A stretch of 64,000 nt of DNA from Marinirhabdus sp050859505 (lineage in GTDB: Bacteria > Bacteroidota > Bacteroidia > Flavobacteriales > Flavobacteriaceae): contig NZ_CP193934.1 in NCBI RefSeq assembly GCF_050859505.1, positions 1,984,001 to 2,048,000 on the forward strand, given 5' to 3'. The notes beneath the pieces were generated by a model. It was not told where the DNA came from. It searched no databases and worked only from the letters and a program-made list of their open reading frames with translations. Made by a program: the position numbers and the translations under genes. Shown one piece after another: positions 32,570-42,142 of this stretch; position 1 is the first letter of the stretch, and each line of letters begins with the position of its first letter.

Positions 32570-33202
32570 ATGAAGAAGCTAATATTTTTCACACTTATTA
32601 TAGTATTTAGTACCTCCACATATGCCCAAATAGGGATTAATACTACGAATCCACAAGCTACTTTAGATATTGAAGGAACCGTAAGAATTAAAAATACAAA
32701 AGGTAAAACCTTGGATGGTGAAAATATAATTGCTACTAAAATTGTTGGACTTGATGAACAAGGTAATATAGTAGAACTTACTACAGATACGAACGTCTAC
32801 TTAGAAAATAACATCATTAAGACGGTTGAGCGAAAAGTTGAATTGGGTAGCCTGCCAGAATTTTCGGGTGGGCAAGCTAATAATGTAAGCTTAATAGTTT
32901 TTCCAGGTGGTTCAAATGGTGGGAAAACAGTAATTAGATTACAGCATGATACAGGTAATTTTGATATCACAGGATTTGATGTTGGTGAATTGGGTGGTCC
33001 TGCAGCAGCAGATGGATATACCGTTTGGCTGTTTGCGGTAGATGGAGATGTAAACTTGAGAGCAGAAAACAATGGTTCTACTGCTGTGAACCGAATTGCC
33101 GCTAATAATGATATTACCATAGAGCAATTTCAAATGGTGAAAATACTATATGATGGGGTCTTGCAACGTTGGGTAATTATGTCGGGTTGTGAACATAACT
33201 AA
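32570..33202 (+). CDS. Secreted protein of unknown function
   Basis: 210 residues with a signal peptide (MKKLIFFTLIIVFSTSTYAQ). The mature start IGINTTNPQATLDIEGTVRI is the repeat-stalk motif seen at the start of many Bacteroidota tail-fibre-like or Por-secreted surface proteins. The rest is beta-rich, Gly/Asn-rich, with no catalytic motif. It has no C-terminal sorting domain. It is a stand-alone gene with a strong terminator 25 bp downstream; the adjacent 33255-33573 stretch has nothing I recognise. Confidence 0.7.
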   Translation: MKKLIFFTLIIVFSTSTYAQIGINTTNPQATLDIEGTVRIKNTKGKTLDGENIIATKIVGLDEQGNIVELTTDTNVYLENNIIKTVERKVELGSLPEFSGGQANNVSLIVFPGGSNGGKTVIRLQHDTGNFDITGFDVGELGGPAAADGYTVWLFAVDGDVNLRAENNGSTAVNRIAANNDITIEQFQMVKILYDGVLQRWVIMSGCEHN

Positions 33203-33226
33203 AAAAATATTTTGTAAGGATTTCAG

Positions 33227-33254
33227 AAAGCCGGTACTAGTACCGGCTTTTTTT
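33227..33254 (+). terminator. Intrinsic terminator
   Basis: AAAGCCGGTA-CTAG-TACCGGCTTT followed by a T-run, 25 bp after the stop of the secreted-protein gene. The stem is perfect and GC-rich. Confidence 0.88.
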
Positions 33255-33573
33255 GAGGCATCATTTGGAGGTTCTATTTCTTTTAGAATTTTTAAGTTCC
33301 TTGGTTAATCCAACTAAATTATAAACCCTGTTTCCTCTTTTAAAAGTTTCAGCAAACTAATTTCAGTAGTAGGAAACCCATACACAATTGATAAAAGTGT
33401 ATGTGAATATACGTACCAGTAAATTTTCAAACCTTAGGGATGCGTTTTAATTACACTTAATACCTCTTAGATAATTCTAACTACGGTCTGCTGTTTCTGT
33501 TTACAGAAGTTTAAAGATTAAAACCAATCTCTTTTGAAAATTGGGATGTATTGAATTGCGAAAATAGATTCTT

Positions 33574-35787
33574 TTACGGAAGGTTTTTTAGAATAGTACG
33601 AATAAACAGTTCTCCTTTATAGGGCTTTATTACAATATCATTCATTAGGCTGAATCTATTCTGTTCCAATACTTTTTCACGTTCAACTGCAGTTAGAGCT
33701 AATATAGGAATCGTTTTATCGTGATTACGAATAATTTCAGTAGCCTCAAATCCATCCATCCCGGGCATGTTTATATCCATTAAGATTAGATCGAAGGCTT
33801 GTTTTTTAGTCAGTTGTATCGCTTCTAACCCTCCAGAAGCCAATGTGGCTTGAGCACCATAGTTTTTTATTTCTCTTTCTGTCACAATCCTGTTTATTTT
33901 ATTGTCGTCTACGATTAATATTTTTTTTCCTGCAAGGACATTCTTTTCAATTTTCACTTTTTTTGCAGGTAAATCGGTAGTGTTGGCAATTTTATAAACA
34001 ATAGTAAATTTAACTTCAGTGCCATCACCAATTTCGCTGGTGAGTATTAATTTTGAATTATGTTGTTTTAAAATTTTCTTTACAATAGGAAGCCCCAGAC
34101 CTGTTCCATTTATATTGTTGTGTTTAAAATCGTCCTGAATAAAATCTTCGAAAATTTTTTGTTGCTTATCAAGGTGAATCCCTATACCGTTATCTTTTAT
34201 TGAAAAGTCTAATCCCACTTTTTCAACCTCCGTAGTTTCTGCCTTTTTTATGGAAATAATAATAACTCCATCATTTGTAAATTTCGCTGCATTACTTAAA
34301 AGGTTCATTAAAACCTGAGAGAGCTTAACATCATCTCCCATTAATTTTTTAGGGATAGATTTATCTATTTCAACAAGAAACTCATTAGGGTTCTGGTTGT
34401 TTAGAAATTTTATAGACTCTACTATATTGTCTACGATTTTTCTAAGGTTGAAAGTTTTGTTTTTAAGCTGATTACTTTTTTCGGCATCAATTTTATTAAA
34501 ATACAAGGCATTATTAATAAGTGAAAGTAAATAGTTTGCCGAAAATTTTAGGGTGCTAATTTGTTCTTTTTCACTGTCAAATTTAGAATTTTCCATTAGC
34601 ATGTTACTAATGCCAATAATACCATACATAGGCGTTCGCAATTCATGTGTTAGATTAGAAAACAAACGACTCTTTGCTTTACTCAGCTCTTCGGTTTTCT
34701 CTTTTTCATCTAAATATTGCTTGTTTTTAAATTTGAGATTTTTAAGAAGTCTTCGTCTTCTAACATATGTGAACAGTAAAAACAAAAAGAATACTAATAA
34801 AATACCAGAGGCTATCTTAATCCATAATAGCTGAGTTTGTCTTTTTGTTTCTTGTTTGTCAATTTCTGCCTGTAATGCCTGCTCTTTTAATTCCAGTTGA
34901 TATTGATCTAATTTATACTTCGCAGTGGCAGTTTCAATCGCCAGAATTTTATCTGTTTCGTATTGTTTATTTAAATAGATCTCACGTTCTGAATTAGCTT
35001 TATAAGCAGCTCTATAATCGCCATCCAGCACGTAAGCCTTTGACAAATATTCATAAATTTGAATCAAGATTTCGTCGAAATCTATATCTTTTGCCTCGAC
35101 TGCACTTTCTTCTAAAATTCTAATTGCATTGGTTGCATCCCCTTTTATATAACGTAATCTACCTTGTAAAGATTTAGCGGCAACAGAGTAGTATTTAAAA
35201 TTTAAATACTCTGCAAATTCTACTGTCTTTGGGACATGGTAGGACGCCATTACCACATCATTATTATTTATGCTAAAATCTGATATATTATTATGTAAAA
35301 TAAACAATGCTGTAGTATCTGCCGATATTTTTGCAGATATAATAGCTTCTTTGTATAATTTTACAGCTTCCTTAGATTGGCCCTGAAGTGCATATAAATT
35401 GGCTAGGTCAATTTGTGTGGCAACAATACTTTTAGGGTCATTGTTCTTTAAAGCCCTAGCTACATTTTCAGAAAAAACTTTTTTAGAAGCAATGGTATCT
35501 TGACTCTTTAAAAAAGCATTGCCAATAATACTGGAAAGATCAATTATTTTCTCGATATCTCCTATTTTCTTGGCTAATGCTATTGTGATATTTGCCTCCT
35601 CAATCGCTATTTCATAATTTTTCTGAAAATATTGGAGTTCAACATATTTATATAAAGAATCAACTTCTAATTGTTGCATCGTTTTACCGATAGAGTCTTT
35701 TACTGTTGTTTTAGTTTCTGTGACTTGAGCCAAAGCACAAAATCCAATCGACCAAACTATAGCGAGGGCATTTAAAATATTTTTCAA
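33574..35787 (-). CDS. Hybrid sensor histidine kinase/response regulator with TPR sensor
   Basis: 737 residues. Signal peptide, periplasmic TPR-like helices (about 35-300), coiled coil, one membrane helix (GILLVFFLFLLFTYV, about 325-345), HisKA with LTHELRTPMYGIIG, HATPase with NLLSNAAKF, DNGIGIH and GTGLGLPIV, and a C-terminal receiver (about 615-737) with VDDNKINR and phospho-Asp in LILMDINMPG. It belongs to the TPR-sensor kinases common in Bacteroidota. No DNA-binding output or partner regulator is adjacent, so phosphotransfer partners are unknown. Confidence 0.92.
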   Translation of the reverse strand: MKNILNALAIVWSIGFCALAQVTETKTTVKDSIGKTMQQLEVDSLYKYVELQYFQKNYEIAIEEANITIALAKKIGDIEKIIDLSSIIGNAFLKSQDTIASKKVFSENVARALKNNDPKSIVATQIDLANLYALQGQSKEAVKLYKEAIISAKISADTTALFILHNNISDFSINNNDVVMASYHVPKTVEFAEYLNFKYYSVAAKSLQGRLRYIKGDATNAIRILEESAVEAKDIDFDEILIQIYEYLSKAYVLDGDYRAAYKANSEREIYLNKQYETDKILAIETATAKYKLDQYQLELKEQALQAEIDKQETKRQTQLLWIKIASGILLVFFLFLLFTYVRRRRLLKNLKFKNKQYLDEKEKTEELSKAKSRLFSNLTHELRTPMYGIIGISNMLMENSKFDSEKEQISTLKFSANYLLSLINNALYFNKIDAEKSNQLKNKTFNLRKIVDNIVESIKFLNNQNPNEFLVEIDKSIPKKLMGDDVKLSQVLMNLLSNAAKFTNDGVIIISIKKAETTEVEKVGLDFSIKDNGIGIHLDKQQKIFEDFIQDDFKHNNINGTGLGLPIVKKILKQHNSKLILTSEIGDGTEVKFTIVYKIANTTDLPAKKVKIEKNVLAGKKILIVDDNKINRIVTEREIKNYGAQATLASGGLEAIQLTKKQAFDLILMDINMPGMDGFEATEIIRNHDKTIPILALTAVEREKVLEQNRFSLMNDIVIKPYKGELFIRTILKNLP

Positions 35788-36168
35788 GAGATTACAGGTT
35801 AGTTCAAGCCTTAAATGTAAATGAAATTTCGATTTCCTCTTATTTGGAAGGCAATAGAGGTAGGGTTTGTGCGATAATTGTTAAAAGTGAAGAGGCAATG
35901 GAAGCTCCCGTATAAATTGTTATATTATCATTTAGCGTAACAACTTCTTTATTTTATATCCAAACAATAGAATCAAAAACTCTCGTAAACTTATGTATTT
36001 TTAAGATGTAAAAGGATTGGTTTAACTTAAAATTAAATCTCTTAAGAAGCCTCCAGCAGAAACAGGAAAAACCCTTAAAAGAAACAGGGAAAACCCTCTT
36101 GCCTGTTTTACGATATTGTTCGAATTTTGAAAAAGATTCAAAGATTGTTTTTAGCCATAGCAATTTAA

Positions 36169-36244
36169 AACCCGTCACAATGCTAATTGGGGAGTTAGTG
36201 TAGGCGGGTTACTTCAATAAAGGTCACTCTTAAAAGTGACCTTT
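36169..36244 (+). other. Two consecutive hairpins (possible small-RNA end or terminator)
   Basis: The first is AACCCG (36169-36174) to CGGGTT (36205-36210) with inner ACA/TGT and CTAA/TTAG pairs. The second is AAAGGTCACT (36219-36228) to AGTGACCTTT (36235-36244), with an AT-rich tail. They lie 39 bp before the DUF1801 gene, with no protein gene ending just upstream on the plus strand. The rest of the 495-bp gap (35788-36282) shows only AT-rich sequence and one unconvincing short frame. Confidence 0.4.
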
Positions 36245-36282
36245 ATTTATTATATATTTTTGAAATAAAGTATTTTAGTATA

Positions 36283-36645
36283 ATGAATCCAGCCGAAGCA
36301 TATATCCTGAATAAACCCGAACCGTTTAGAACCATGCTTTTGATATTACAACTACATATCGAGCAAACACTCCCAGATTTTGATTTAAAGTATAAATGGA
36401 AATTACCTATATATTACAGCGAAGAGTGCCCCATCTGCTACTTGAATGTAACCAAAGGATATGTGGATGTTTGTTTTTGGGCACGCACAAAATTTAATGT
36501 GCATTTAGAGGTGTTAATTTCTGAAAAGCGAAAGTTTGTAAAATCATTACGTTACTATACACTCGAAGATATAGATGAGGAGATTTTAATTGAATGCCTC
36601 AAAGAAGCCTACCGAACAAAAACGAAAGGATTTACAGCTGGTTGA
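36283..36645 (+). CDS. DUF1801 family protein
   Basis: 120 residues. It has the DUF1801 pattern YILNKPEPFRTMLLILQLHI, FDLKYKWKLPIYY and FWARTKF. Members include frataxin-like YdhG proteins implicated in iron handling, but the biochemical role is uncertain. Its end overlaps the convergent kdsA gene by 14 bp. The start follows the AT-rich tail of two strong hairpins. Confidence 0.82.
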   Translation: MNPAEAYILNKPEPFRTMLLILQLHIEQTLPDFDLKYKWKLPIYYSEECPICYLNVTKGYVDVCFWARTKFNVHLEVLISEKRKFVKSLRYYTLEDIDEEILIECLKEAYRTKTKGFTAG

Positions 36646-37450
36646 TGGTTTTTCTTATAGCCGTTAAATCTGTGAGCAATTTTTCCAGATTAGCAAGATC
36701 CAACATATTGGCGCCATCACTTTTGGCATGGGAAGGGTCAAAATGAGTTTCTATAAAAAGACCGTCGGCGCCAGAGGCAATACCTGCGCGGGCTATAGTG
36801 CTTATCATTTCGGGTCTTCCACCTGTTACTCCCACACTTTGATTGGGCTGCTGCAAACTATGGGTTACATCCAGAATTACCGGAGCAAATTGTTTCATTG
36901 TAGGAATACCTCTAAAATCTACAATCATATCCTGGTAGCCAAACATAGTCCCCCTATCGGTTACGCATACTTGTTTGTTGCCACTATCGGTTACTTTTTT
37001 CACAGCGTGTTGCATACTTTCAGGACTCATAAATTGTCCTTTTTTGAGATTCACCACTTTACCAGTTTCAGCAGCAGCTACTACTAAATCTGTTTGCCGT
37101 ACTAAAAAAGCAGGGATTTGTAACACATCAACATATGCTGCGGCTAAGGATGCATCACTGCTTTCATGAATATCGGTGACGGTTGGGATTTTAAACGTTT
37201 CAGAAACTTTACGAAGTATTTTTAAAGCTTTTTCATCTCCAATTCCTGTAAAACTATCGATACGGCTTCGGTTTGCTTTTCTAAAACTTCCTTTAAAAAT
37301 ATAAGGAATTTCAAGTTTGTCTGTAATGGTGAGTACTTTTTCGGCAATACGTAATGCCATGTCTTCACCCTCAATAGCACAAGGGCCAGCGAGTAGAAAA
37401 AAGTTGTTGGAAGTTGTGTGTTTTAACTGCGGAATTAAATCTAAATTCAT
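36632..37450 (-). CDS. kdsA: 3-deoxy-8-phosphooctulonate synthase (Kdo-8-P synthase)
   Basis: 272 residues. Hallmarks are FFLLAGPCAIEGEDMALRIA, FKGSFRKANRSRIDSFTG, VTDIHESSDASLA and DGLFIETHFDPSHAKSDGAN. The enzyme condenses arabinose-5-phosphate with phosphoenolpyruvate to make Kdo-8-phosphate for lipopolysaccharide core. It is single-copy and transcribed alone; a -7 box TATCTTTG (37481-37474) sits 24 bp before the start codon. The 302-bp gap beyond (37451-37752) also contains a small ACTTCG/CGAAGT hairpin (37586-37611). Confidence 0.95.
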   Translation of the reverse strand: MNLDLIPQLKHTTSNNFFLLAGPCAIEGEDMALRIAEKVLTITDKLEIPYIFKGSFRKANRSRIDSFTGIGDEKALKILRKVSETFKIPTVTDIHESSDASLAAAYVDVLQIPAFLVRQTDLVVAAAETGKVVNLKKGQFMSPESMQHAVKKVTDSGNKQVCVTDRGTMFGYQDMIVDFRGIPTMKQFAPVILDVTHSLQQPNQSVGVTGGRPEMISTIARAGIASGADGLFIETHFDPSHAKSDGANMLDLANLEKLLTDLTAIRKTINQL

Positions 37451-37473
37451 AGTAATGTCAAGCTTTTAAAATA

Positions 37474-37481
37474 CAAAGATA
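37474..37481 (-). promoter_or_regulatory. -7 element of the kdsA promoter
   Basis: On the minus strand the sequence TATCTTTG matches TAnnTTTG and lies 24 bp from the start codon. No clear TTTG -33 box is present. Confidence 0.5.
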
Positions 37482-37752
37482 CGTAAGAAGTCATGTAAAC
37501 TTTTTCTTTTACTTGCGAATACCAAATTTTGCGTCCTTATTTTGTCATTTTAAAGCCATTCCTACTGCTATGCTTATAAAAATTCACTTCGTCCTGTCGC
37601 AAAAACGAAGTCTGAAGTTCCAAGCAAAATGTTTTAATACCTCCTGTATAAAACCGAAGTTTAAAACTTATCGTAATTATAACTGAATCTAAAAGGTTAC
37701 GATATTTGTAGGAAATTTCGTAATCTTGTATTGTACAGCTTACTAAAATATT

Positions 37753-38484
37753 ATGGGGAAAACTACTTTAAGTAGCAATTTGGGGTTGCTACACGTTGGG
37801 ATTTTACTTCTGGTAGTAAATCTATTAGTCATCTTCTATTTTGACATTGAAATTTCAAGAACGGTTAGATTGGTCTCCTGTGGAGTGCTTTTTAGCTATC
37901 TGGTGTTTAAGGGCGGATTTAAAAAGAACTTGCTCATTTTAGCACTACTTTTACTATTGGTTAGGGATGTAGCAGTCTTATTTTACGAGTCACCCATTTT
38001 TAAAACAACGTCATTACTTTGTACTGTGTTGGTATATACAACTATTTGCCTCTTTACCTTTAGAAGGTTGCCTATGGTTCGATTTAGTATGACATTGATA
38101 CTCTTTGGACTGGTGATTATTGTTTTAAATATTTTCAATGTTTATTACCTGTCAGATATCATCATTGCTTCTTTGGATAGTGATACACAACTTATTTTGT
38201 TTTTTACACAGAGTGCCGTAATGCTATTTATGGCCTTGTTTGCTTTTTTGTATAATGAATCTTACGAAGGGAAGCAATCACTAAATTTACTGCTATGTAT
38301 TTTGGCATTTATTTTTTCAGATTTAGGTGGTTTAGCAGCCTATTTCTTTGGCTACGAGCCAGCCTATTATGCAGAAAGAGCTTTCTACATCATAGCCGCT
38401 TCTTTTTTGATTGAGTATATTATTAACTTTCAACCAGAGGCAGATACAGTAAGTGAGTTAAGCGATAATAAGCTTACGATTTAG
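37753..38484 (+). CDS. Integral membrane protein, unknown (possibly YhhN-like)
   Basis: 243 residues with about eight hydrophobic helices covering nearly the whole length and a short acidic, soluble C-terminus. The even spacing of helices, with charged residues such as VRDVAVLF and FSDLGG inside them, recalls YhhN/TMEM86-type lysoplasmalogenases, but the match is weak. It runs convergent with the T9SS gene 10 bp away. Function unknown. Confidence 0.62.
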   Translation: MGKTTLSSNLGLLHVGILLLVVNLLVIFYFDIEISRTVRLVSCGVLFSYLVFKGGFKKNLLILALLLLLVRDVAVLFYESPIFKTTSLLCTVLVYTTICLFTFRRLPMVRFSMTLILFGLVIIVLNIFNVYYLSDIIIASLDSDTQLILFFTQSAVMLFMALFAFLYNESYEGKQSLNLLLCILAFIFSDLGGLAAYFFGYEPAYYAERAFYIIAASFLIEYIINFQPEADTVSELSDNKLTI

Positions 38485-38494
38485 CCAGCAAGTC

Positions 38495-39889
38495 TTATTT
38501 TTTAATTATTTTTTGTACTGAAGTCTGTCCTGTTTCAGTAATTATACTTACAAAATAGATTCCTGTAGAAAGCGCACCCATATCAATCTCCGAAGGTCTT
38601 TTTAGTGTCTTAATTGTAATGCCTAAAGCGTCATAAACGGTAGCAGTTTCAATAATTTCTGGGGTGTCGAAATATACTTTATCTGCAGTAGGGTTGGGGT
38701 AGAGACTAGAAGTGCTGTAATTATTTTCATCTATATTAAGAATGCCCGAATTTTTATACCAGGCTACTTTATCATCCGCTAAAGAAGCTGAAACTACGTC
38801 CAAGAGTCCATCTCCATCTATGTCTGCTGCTTGTGCATCTCTTGGGAAGTCTACTTCAGTTGTGATAGTTCGTTTTGGGTTAAATACGCCAAGCCCATTG
38901 GAGTTTTCTATCCACGATATAGTACCAGTATCTCTGTTCCACAGTAGCACATCAATATCGGAATCAGCATCTAAATCATATAAATTATAAGTTGCTGTTT
39001 CATTTAAATGCATTATGATTTTTGGGGTGTCATAAGTTCCATCATTGTTTAAGTTCTTCATCCATCCGTGTCTATATTCATTAATGTCATCATAATACGT
39101 GATTACAATATCTTCCTTGCCATCTGTATCTATATCTGCATATAACATAGTAGTTGTATTGGTGAAGGGGTCATATTCAAAAATTACCTTTTCACTACTT
39201 ACTTGCGCATTCCCTAAATTTTCATACCAAACTATTCTAGATATAGTAATACCTTCTTTAGAAGTTAAAATATCCAAATCCCCATCTACATCAATATCTA
39301 CCAAGAGTGGTGGATGAAAACCTTCATCTGTTGTAGCAAGTATATTTTCTGATCCAAAATTTCCACTACCATCCAGATTTTCATACCAAACTATTTCATC
39401 ACCATTAATATCTACATTAACATTAGCAAGTATATCAAGATCTCCATCATTGTCAAAATCGAGCGTTCTTATGTCTGTTATTGTTTCAGGATTAGTAATA
39501 AGTACAATTTCTTCCGTTGCAAAGTTGCCTTGGCCATCCAGATGTTCTATCCATCTTACTTCTCGGGGATTATTTTCAATAAGGAGTATATCTTTATCTC
39601 CATCGGTGTCTATATCTACATAATTAATACTCAAATAAAGCGCTGAATTACTAGAGATAGTAGTCTTTGGGCCAAAATTTCCCAACCCATCTAGATTTCT
39701 AAACCACACCATTGCGAGATTTTCGGCTTGTGCTGAAAGAATATCTATAAAACCATCGTTATCAATATCTACAGGAATGGATAGATATGCTTTGTTGGTT
39801 TCAGAAGAAATAATTTGCTGTGGCCCAAACTGAGCATTCATAGAAATAAAGCTTAAAAAAGCTACAATGAGAGGTAGTTTTGTCTTCAT
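38495..39889 (-). CDS. Secreted FG-GAP/VCBS-repeat protein with T9SS sorting domain
   Basis: 464 residues. A signal peptide (LPLIVAFLSFISMNAQ) is followed by seven or so FG-GAP-like repeats rich in D-x-D-x-DGD calcium-binding patterns (DIDNDGFIDILS, DIDTDGDKDILL, DIDVDGDLDILT). The last ~80 residues are a Por/type IX sorting domain (SLYPNPTADKVYF, ALSTGIYFVSI, QKIIKK). It is probably a surface-exposed beta-propeller protein that binds ligands or carbohydrates with calcium. It is a single gene without partners. Confidence 0.88.
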   Translation of the reverse strand: MKTKLPLIVAFLSFISMNAQFGPQQIISSETNKAYLSIPVDIDNDGFIDILSAQAENLAMVWFRNLDGLGNFGPKTTISSNSALYLSINYVDIDTDGDKDILLIENNPREVRWIEHLDGQGNFATEEIVLITNPETITDIRTLDFDNDGDLDILANVNVDINGDEIVWYENLDGSGNFGSENILATTDEGFHPPLLVDIDVDGDLDILTSKEGITISRIVWYENLGNAQVSSEKVIFEYDPFTNTTTMLYADIDTDGKEDIVITYYDDINEYRHGWMKNLNNDGTYDTPKIIMHLNETATYNLYDLDADSDIDVLLWNRDTGTISWIENSNGLGVFNPKRTITTEVDFPRDAQAADIDGDGLLDVVSASLADDKVAWYKNSGILNIDENNYSTSSLYPNPTADKVYFDTPEIIETATVYDALGITIKTLKRPSEIDMGALSTGIYFVSIITETGQTSVQKIIKK

Positions 39890-40001
39890 AAGAAATTTTT
39901 TATAACAGGGGAGTCAACAGTATAAAGATACATAATTATCTTATACTTTTTTTGAACTTAAAACAAATGATGTAGTTAACTCTAAATTCATTAATTAACT
40001 G

Positions 40002-40009
40002 TACTTTTG
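40002..40009 (+). promoter_or_regulatory. -7 element of the typA promoter
   Basis: TACTTTTG matches TAnnTTTG exactly, 25 bp before the typA ATG. The upstream -33 region is only weakly TTTG-like. Confidence 0.55.
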
Positions 40010-40034
40010 CACCGCCTAAAAAAGCGCTTTCGTT

Positions 40035-41828
40035 ATGGAAATAAAAAACATTGCTATCATAGCACACGTAGACCACGGTAAAACAACCTTGGTAGATAAA
40101 ATTATGCACCACTGTAGCCTGTTTCGTGAAAACGAGCACACAGGAGATCTTATTCTTGATAATAATGATTTGGAACGTGAGCGCGGTATTACTATTACTT
40201 CAAAAAATGTATCCGTAAGGTACAAAGGGACAAAGATTAATATTATCGATACGCCTGGTCACGCCGATTTTGGTGGAGAAGTAGAGCGTGTATTGAACAT
40301 GGCAGACGGGGTGTTGTTGTTGGTAGATGCCTTTGAAGGTCCTATGCCACAAACACGCTTTGTATTACAAAAAGCGATCGACCTTGGTTTAAAGCCTTGT
40401 GTTGTCATTAATAAAGTAGATAAAGAAAACTGTACGCCAGAAGAAGTACACGAAGCTGTTTTTGATCTAATGTTTGAACTAGGTGCCGAAGAATGGCAAC
40501 TGGATTTCCCAACTGTATATGGTTCTGCCAAAAACAATTGGATGAGCGACGATTGGAAAAACGAGACAGAAAATGTGGAGCCTTTACTGGATATGGTATT
40601 GGAGCACATTCCAGCCCCTAAAATCGCAGAAGGAAATACACAGTTGTTAATTACCTCTTTAGACTATTCTAGTTTCACCGGACGTATCGCTATTGGGCGT
40701 TTGTTACGTGGGACTATAAAAGAGAATATGCCTGTTTCTTTGATGAAAAGAGACGGCACTATAAAAAAATCACGTGTCAAAGAAGTTCATACGTTTGAAG
40801 GTTTGGGAAGACTTAAAGTGGAAGAAGTACAAGCTGGAGATATTTGTGCATTAGTGGGTATTGAAGGTTTTGAAATTGGTGATACTATAGCAGATTTCGA
40901 AAATCCTGAAGCTTTAAAGACCATCGCAATTGATGAGCCTACTATGAGTATGTTGTTCACTATTAACGATTCTCCTTTCTTCGGAAAAGATGGAAAGTTT
41001 GTGACGTCTCGTCATATTAAAGACCGTTTGGCAAAAGAATTAGAGAAAAACCTAGCCCTTCGTGTAGAGGATACAGGTAGTGCAGATAAGTTCATGGTCT
41101 TTGGTCGTGGGGTATTGCACCTTTCCGTATTGATTGAAACGATGCGTCGCGAAGGCTATGAAATGCAAATTGGACAACCACAAGTAATTATCAAAGAAAT
41201 TGATGGTGTAAAGTGTGAGCCAGTTGAAGAATTAACCATAGACCTTCCAGAAAATGTAAGTGGTCGTGCTATTGATATGGCAACAATCCGTAAGGCAGAG
41301 ATGACAAGTATGGAAGCCAAAGGCGAGCGTATGATCTGTAAATTCATTATCCCTTCTCGCGGAATTATCGGGATGCGTAACCAATTGTTAACCGCAACAG
41401 CTGGGGAAGCCATTATGACGCACCGTTTCTTAGAGTACCAACCCTTAAAAGGAGGTATTCCAGAACGCCAGAATGGTAGTTTGGTATCTATGGAAAATGG
41501 TTCTGCCATTCCTTATTCTATCGATAAATTACAAGATCGTGGACGTTTCTTCGTAGATCCGGGTGAGGATATTTACGAAGGCCAGGTAATTGGTGAAAAT
41601 ACACGCCAGGATGATATGGCGGTGAATATAACCAAAACTAAAAAATTGAGTAACGTACGTTCTTCTGGAGCAGATGATAAAGCAAAAATTGTTCCTGCTA
41701 TCAAATTTTCACTGGAAGAAGCGTTAGAATATATTCAGAAAGATGAGTATGTTGAGGTAACGCCTAACTTCCTTAGATTACGTAAAGTTCACTTAAAAGA
41801 AGTAGACCGTAAGCGTAATAAAATGTAA
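40035..41828 (+). CDS. typA: Translational GTPase TypA/BipA
   Basis: 597 residues, full length. G1 AHVDHGKTT, G2 RGITITSKN, G3 DTPGHADF, G4 NKVDKENC are all intact, followed by EF-Tu-like domain 2, an EF-G domain V-like part, and the BipA C-terminal domain (GRFFVDPGEDIYEGQVIGEN). It is a ribosome-binding GTPase helping 50S assembly and stress or cold adaptation. It stands alone with its own promoter and terminator. Confidence 0.96.
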   Translation: MEIKNIAIIAHVDHGKTTLVDKIMHHCSLFRENEHTGDLILDNNDLERERGITITSKNVSVRYKGTKINIIDTPGHADFGGEVERVLNMADGVLLLVDAFEGPMPQTRFVLQKAIDLGLKPCVVINKVDKENCTPEEVHEAVFDLMFELGAEEWQLDFPTVYGSAKNNWMSDDWKNETENVEPLLDMVLEHIPAPKIAEGNTQLLITSLDYSSFTGRIAIGRLLRGTIKENMPVSLMKRDGTIKKSRVKEVHTFEGLGRLKVEEVQAGDICALVGIEGFEIGDTIADFENPEALKTIAIDEPTMSMLFTINDSPFFGKDGKFVTSRHIKDRLAKELEKNLALRVEDTGSADKFMVFGRGVLHLSVLIETMRREGYEMQIGQPQVIIKEIDGVKCEPVEELTIDLPENVSGRAIDMATIRKAEMTSMEAKGERMICKFIIPSRGIIGMRNQLLTATAGEAIMTHRFLEYQPLKGGIPERQNGSLVSMENGSAIPYSIDKLQDRGRFFVDPGEDIYEGQVIGENTRQDDMAVNITKTKKLSNVRSSGADDKAKIVPAIKFSLEEALEYIQKDEYVEVTPNFLRLRKVHLKEVDRKRNKM

Positions 41829-41842
41829 AATTTTAAGACTGG

Positions 41843-41869
41843 AAAACGGGCAAAACTGCCCGTTTTTTA
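41843..41869 (+). terminator. Intrinsic terminator after typA
   Basis: AAAACGGGCA-AAAC-TGCCCGTTTT followed by Ts, 15 bp after the typA stop. Confidence 0.85.
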
Positions 41870-41926
41870 GTTTATTTGTTGTCAATTTTAATTAAAAAGG
41901 TTTCCATAGCCTAAATAACGAAGCGT

Positions 41927-42142
41927 ATGAATTTTTTGTATTTCGATCCAGGAATCGGCGCAATGATAGCGCAAGCAGTAGTTGCTGCAGTAGCAGGAGT
42001 TTTATTGTTTTCAAAAGTTGCGTGGTATAAAGTAAAGGCGTTTTTCGGTTTATTGAAAGAAGAGGATGATACCTACGATTCTATAGACATGGATGAAGAT
42101 AACGACGATTCTGAAACCGAAACCGATGAACACAAAAAATAA
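41927..42142 (+). CDS. Small single-helix membrane protein
   Basis: 71 residues: FDPGIGAMIAQAVVAAVAGVL forms one membrane helix, then a basic KVAWYKVKAFFG patch and a very acidic tail (EEDDTYDSIDMDEDNDD). Similar DPG-x-G-x-x-x-Q small proteins are common next to sugar-polymer genes in this phylum. It overlaps the methyltransferase gene by 17 bp, so the two are translated together. Confidence 0.72.
   Translation: MNFLYFDPGIGAMIAQAVVAAVAGVLLFSKVAWYKVKAFFGLLKEEDDTYDSIDMDEDNDDSETETDEHKK

Noticed and set aside
35954..36178. Open frame of 74 codons on the minus strand
   Set aside because: Unusual amino-acid make-up, no promoter or homology visible, and it overlaps the hairpin region.
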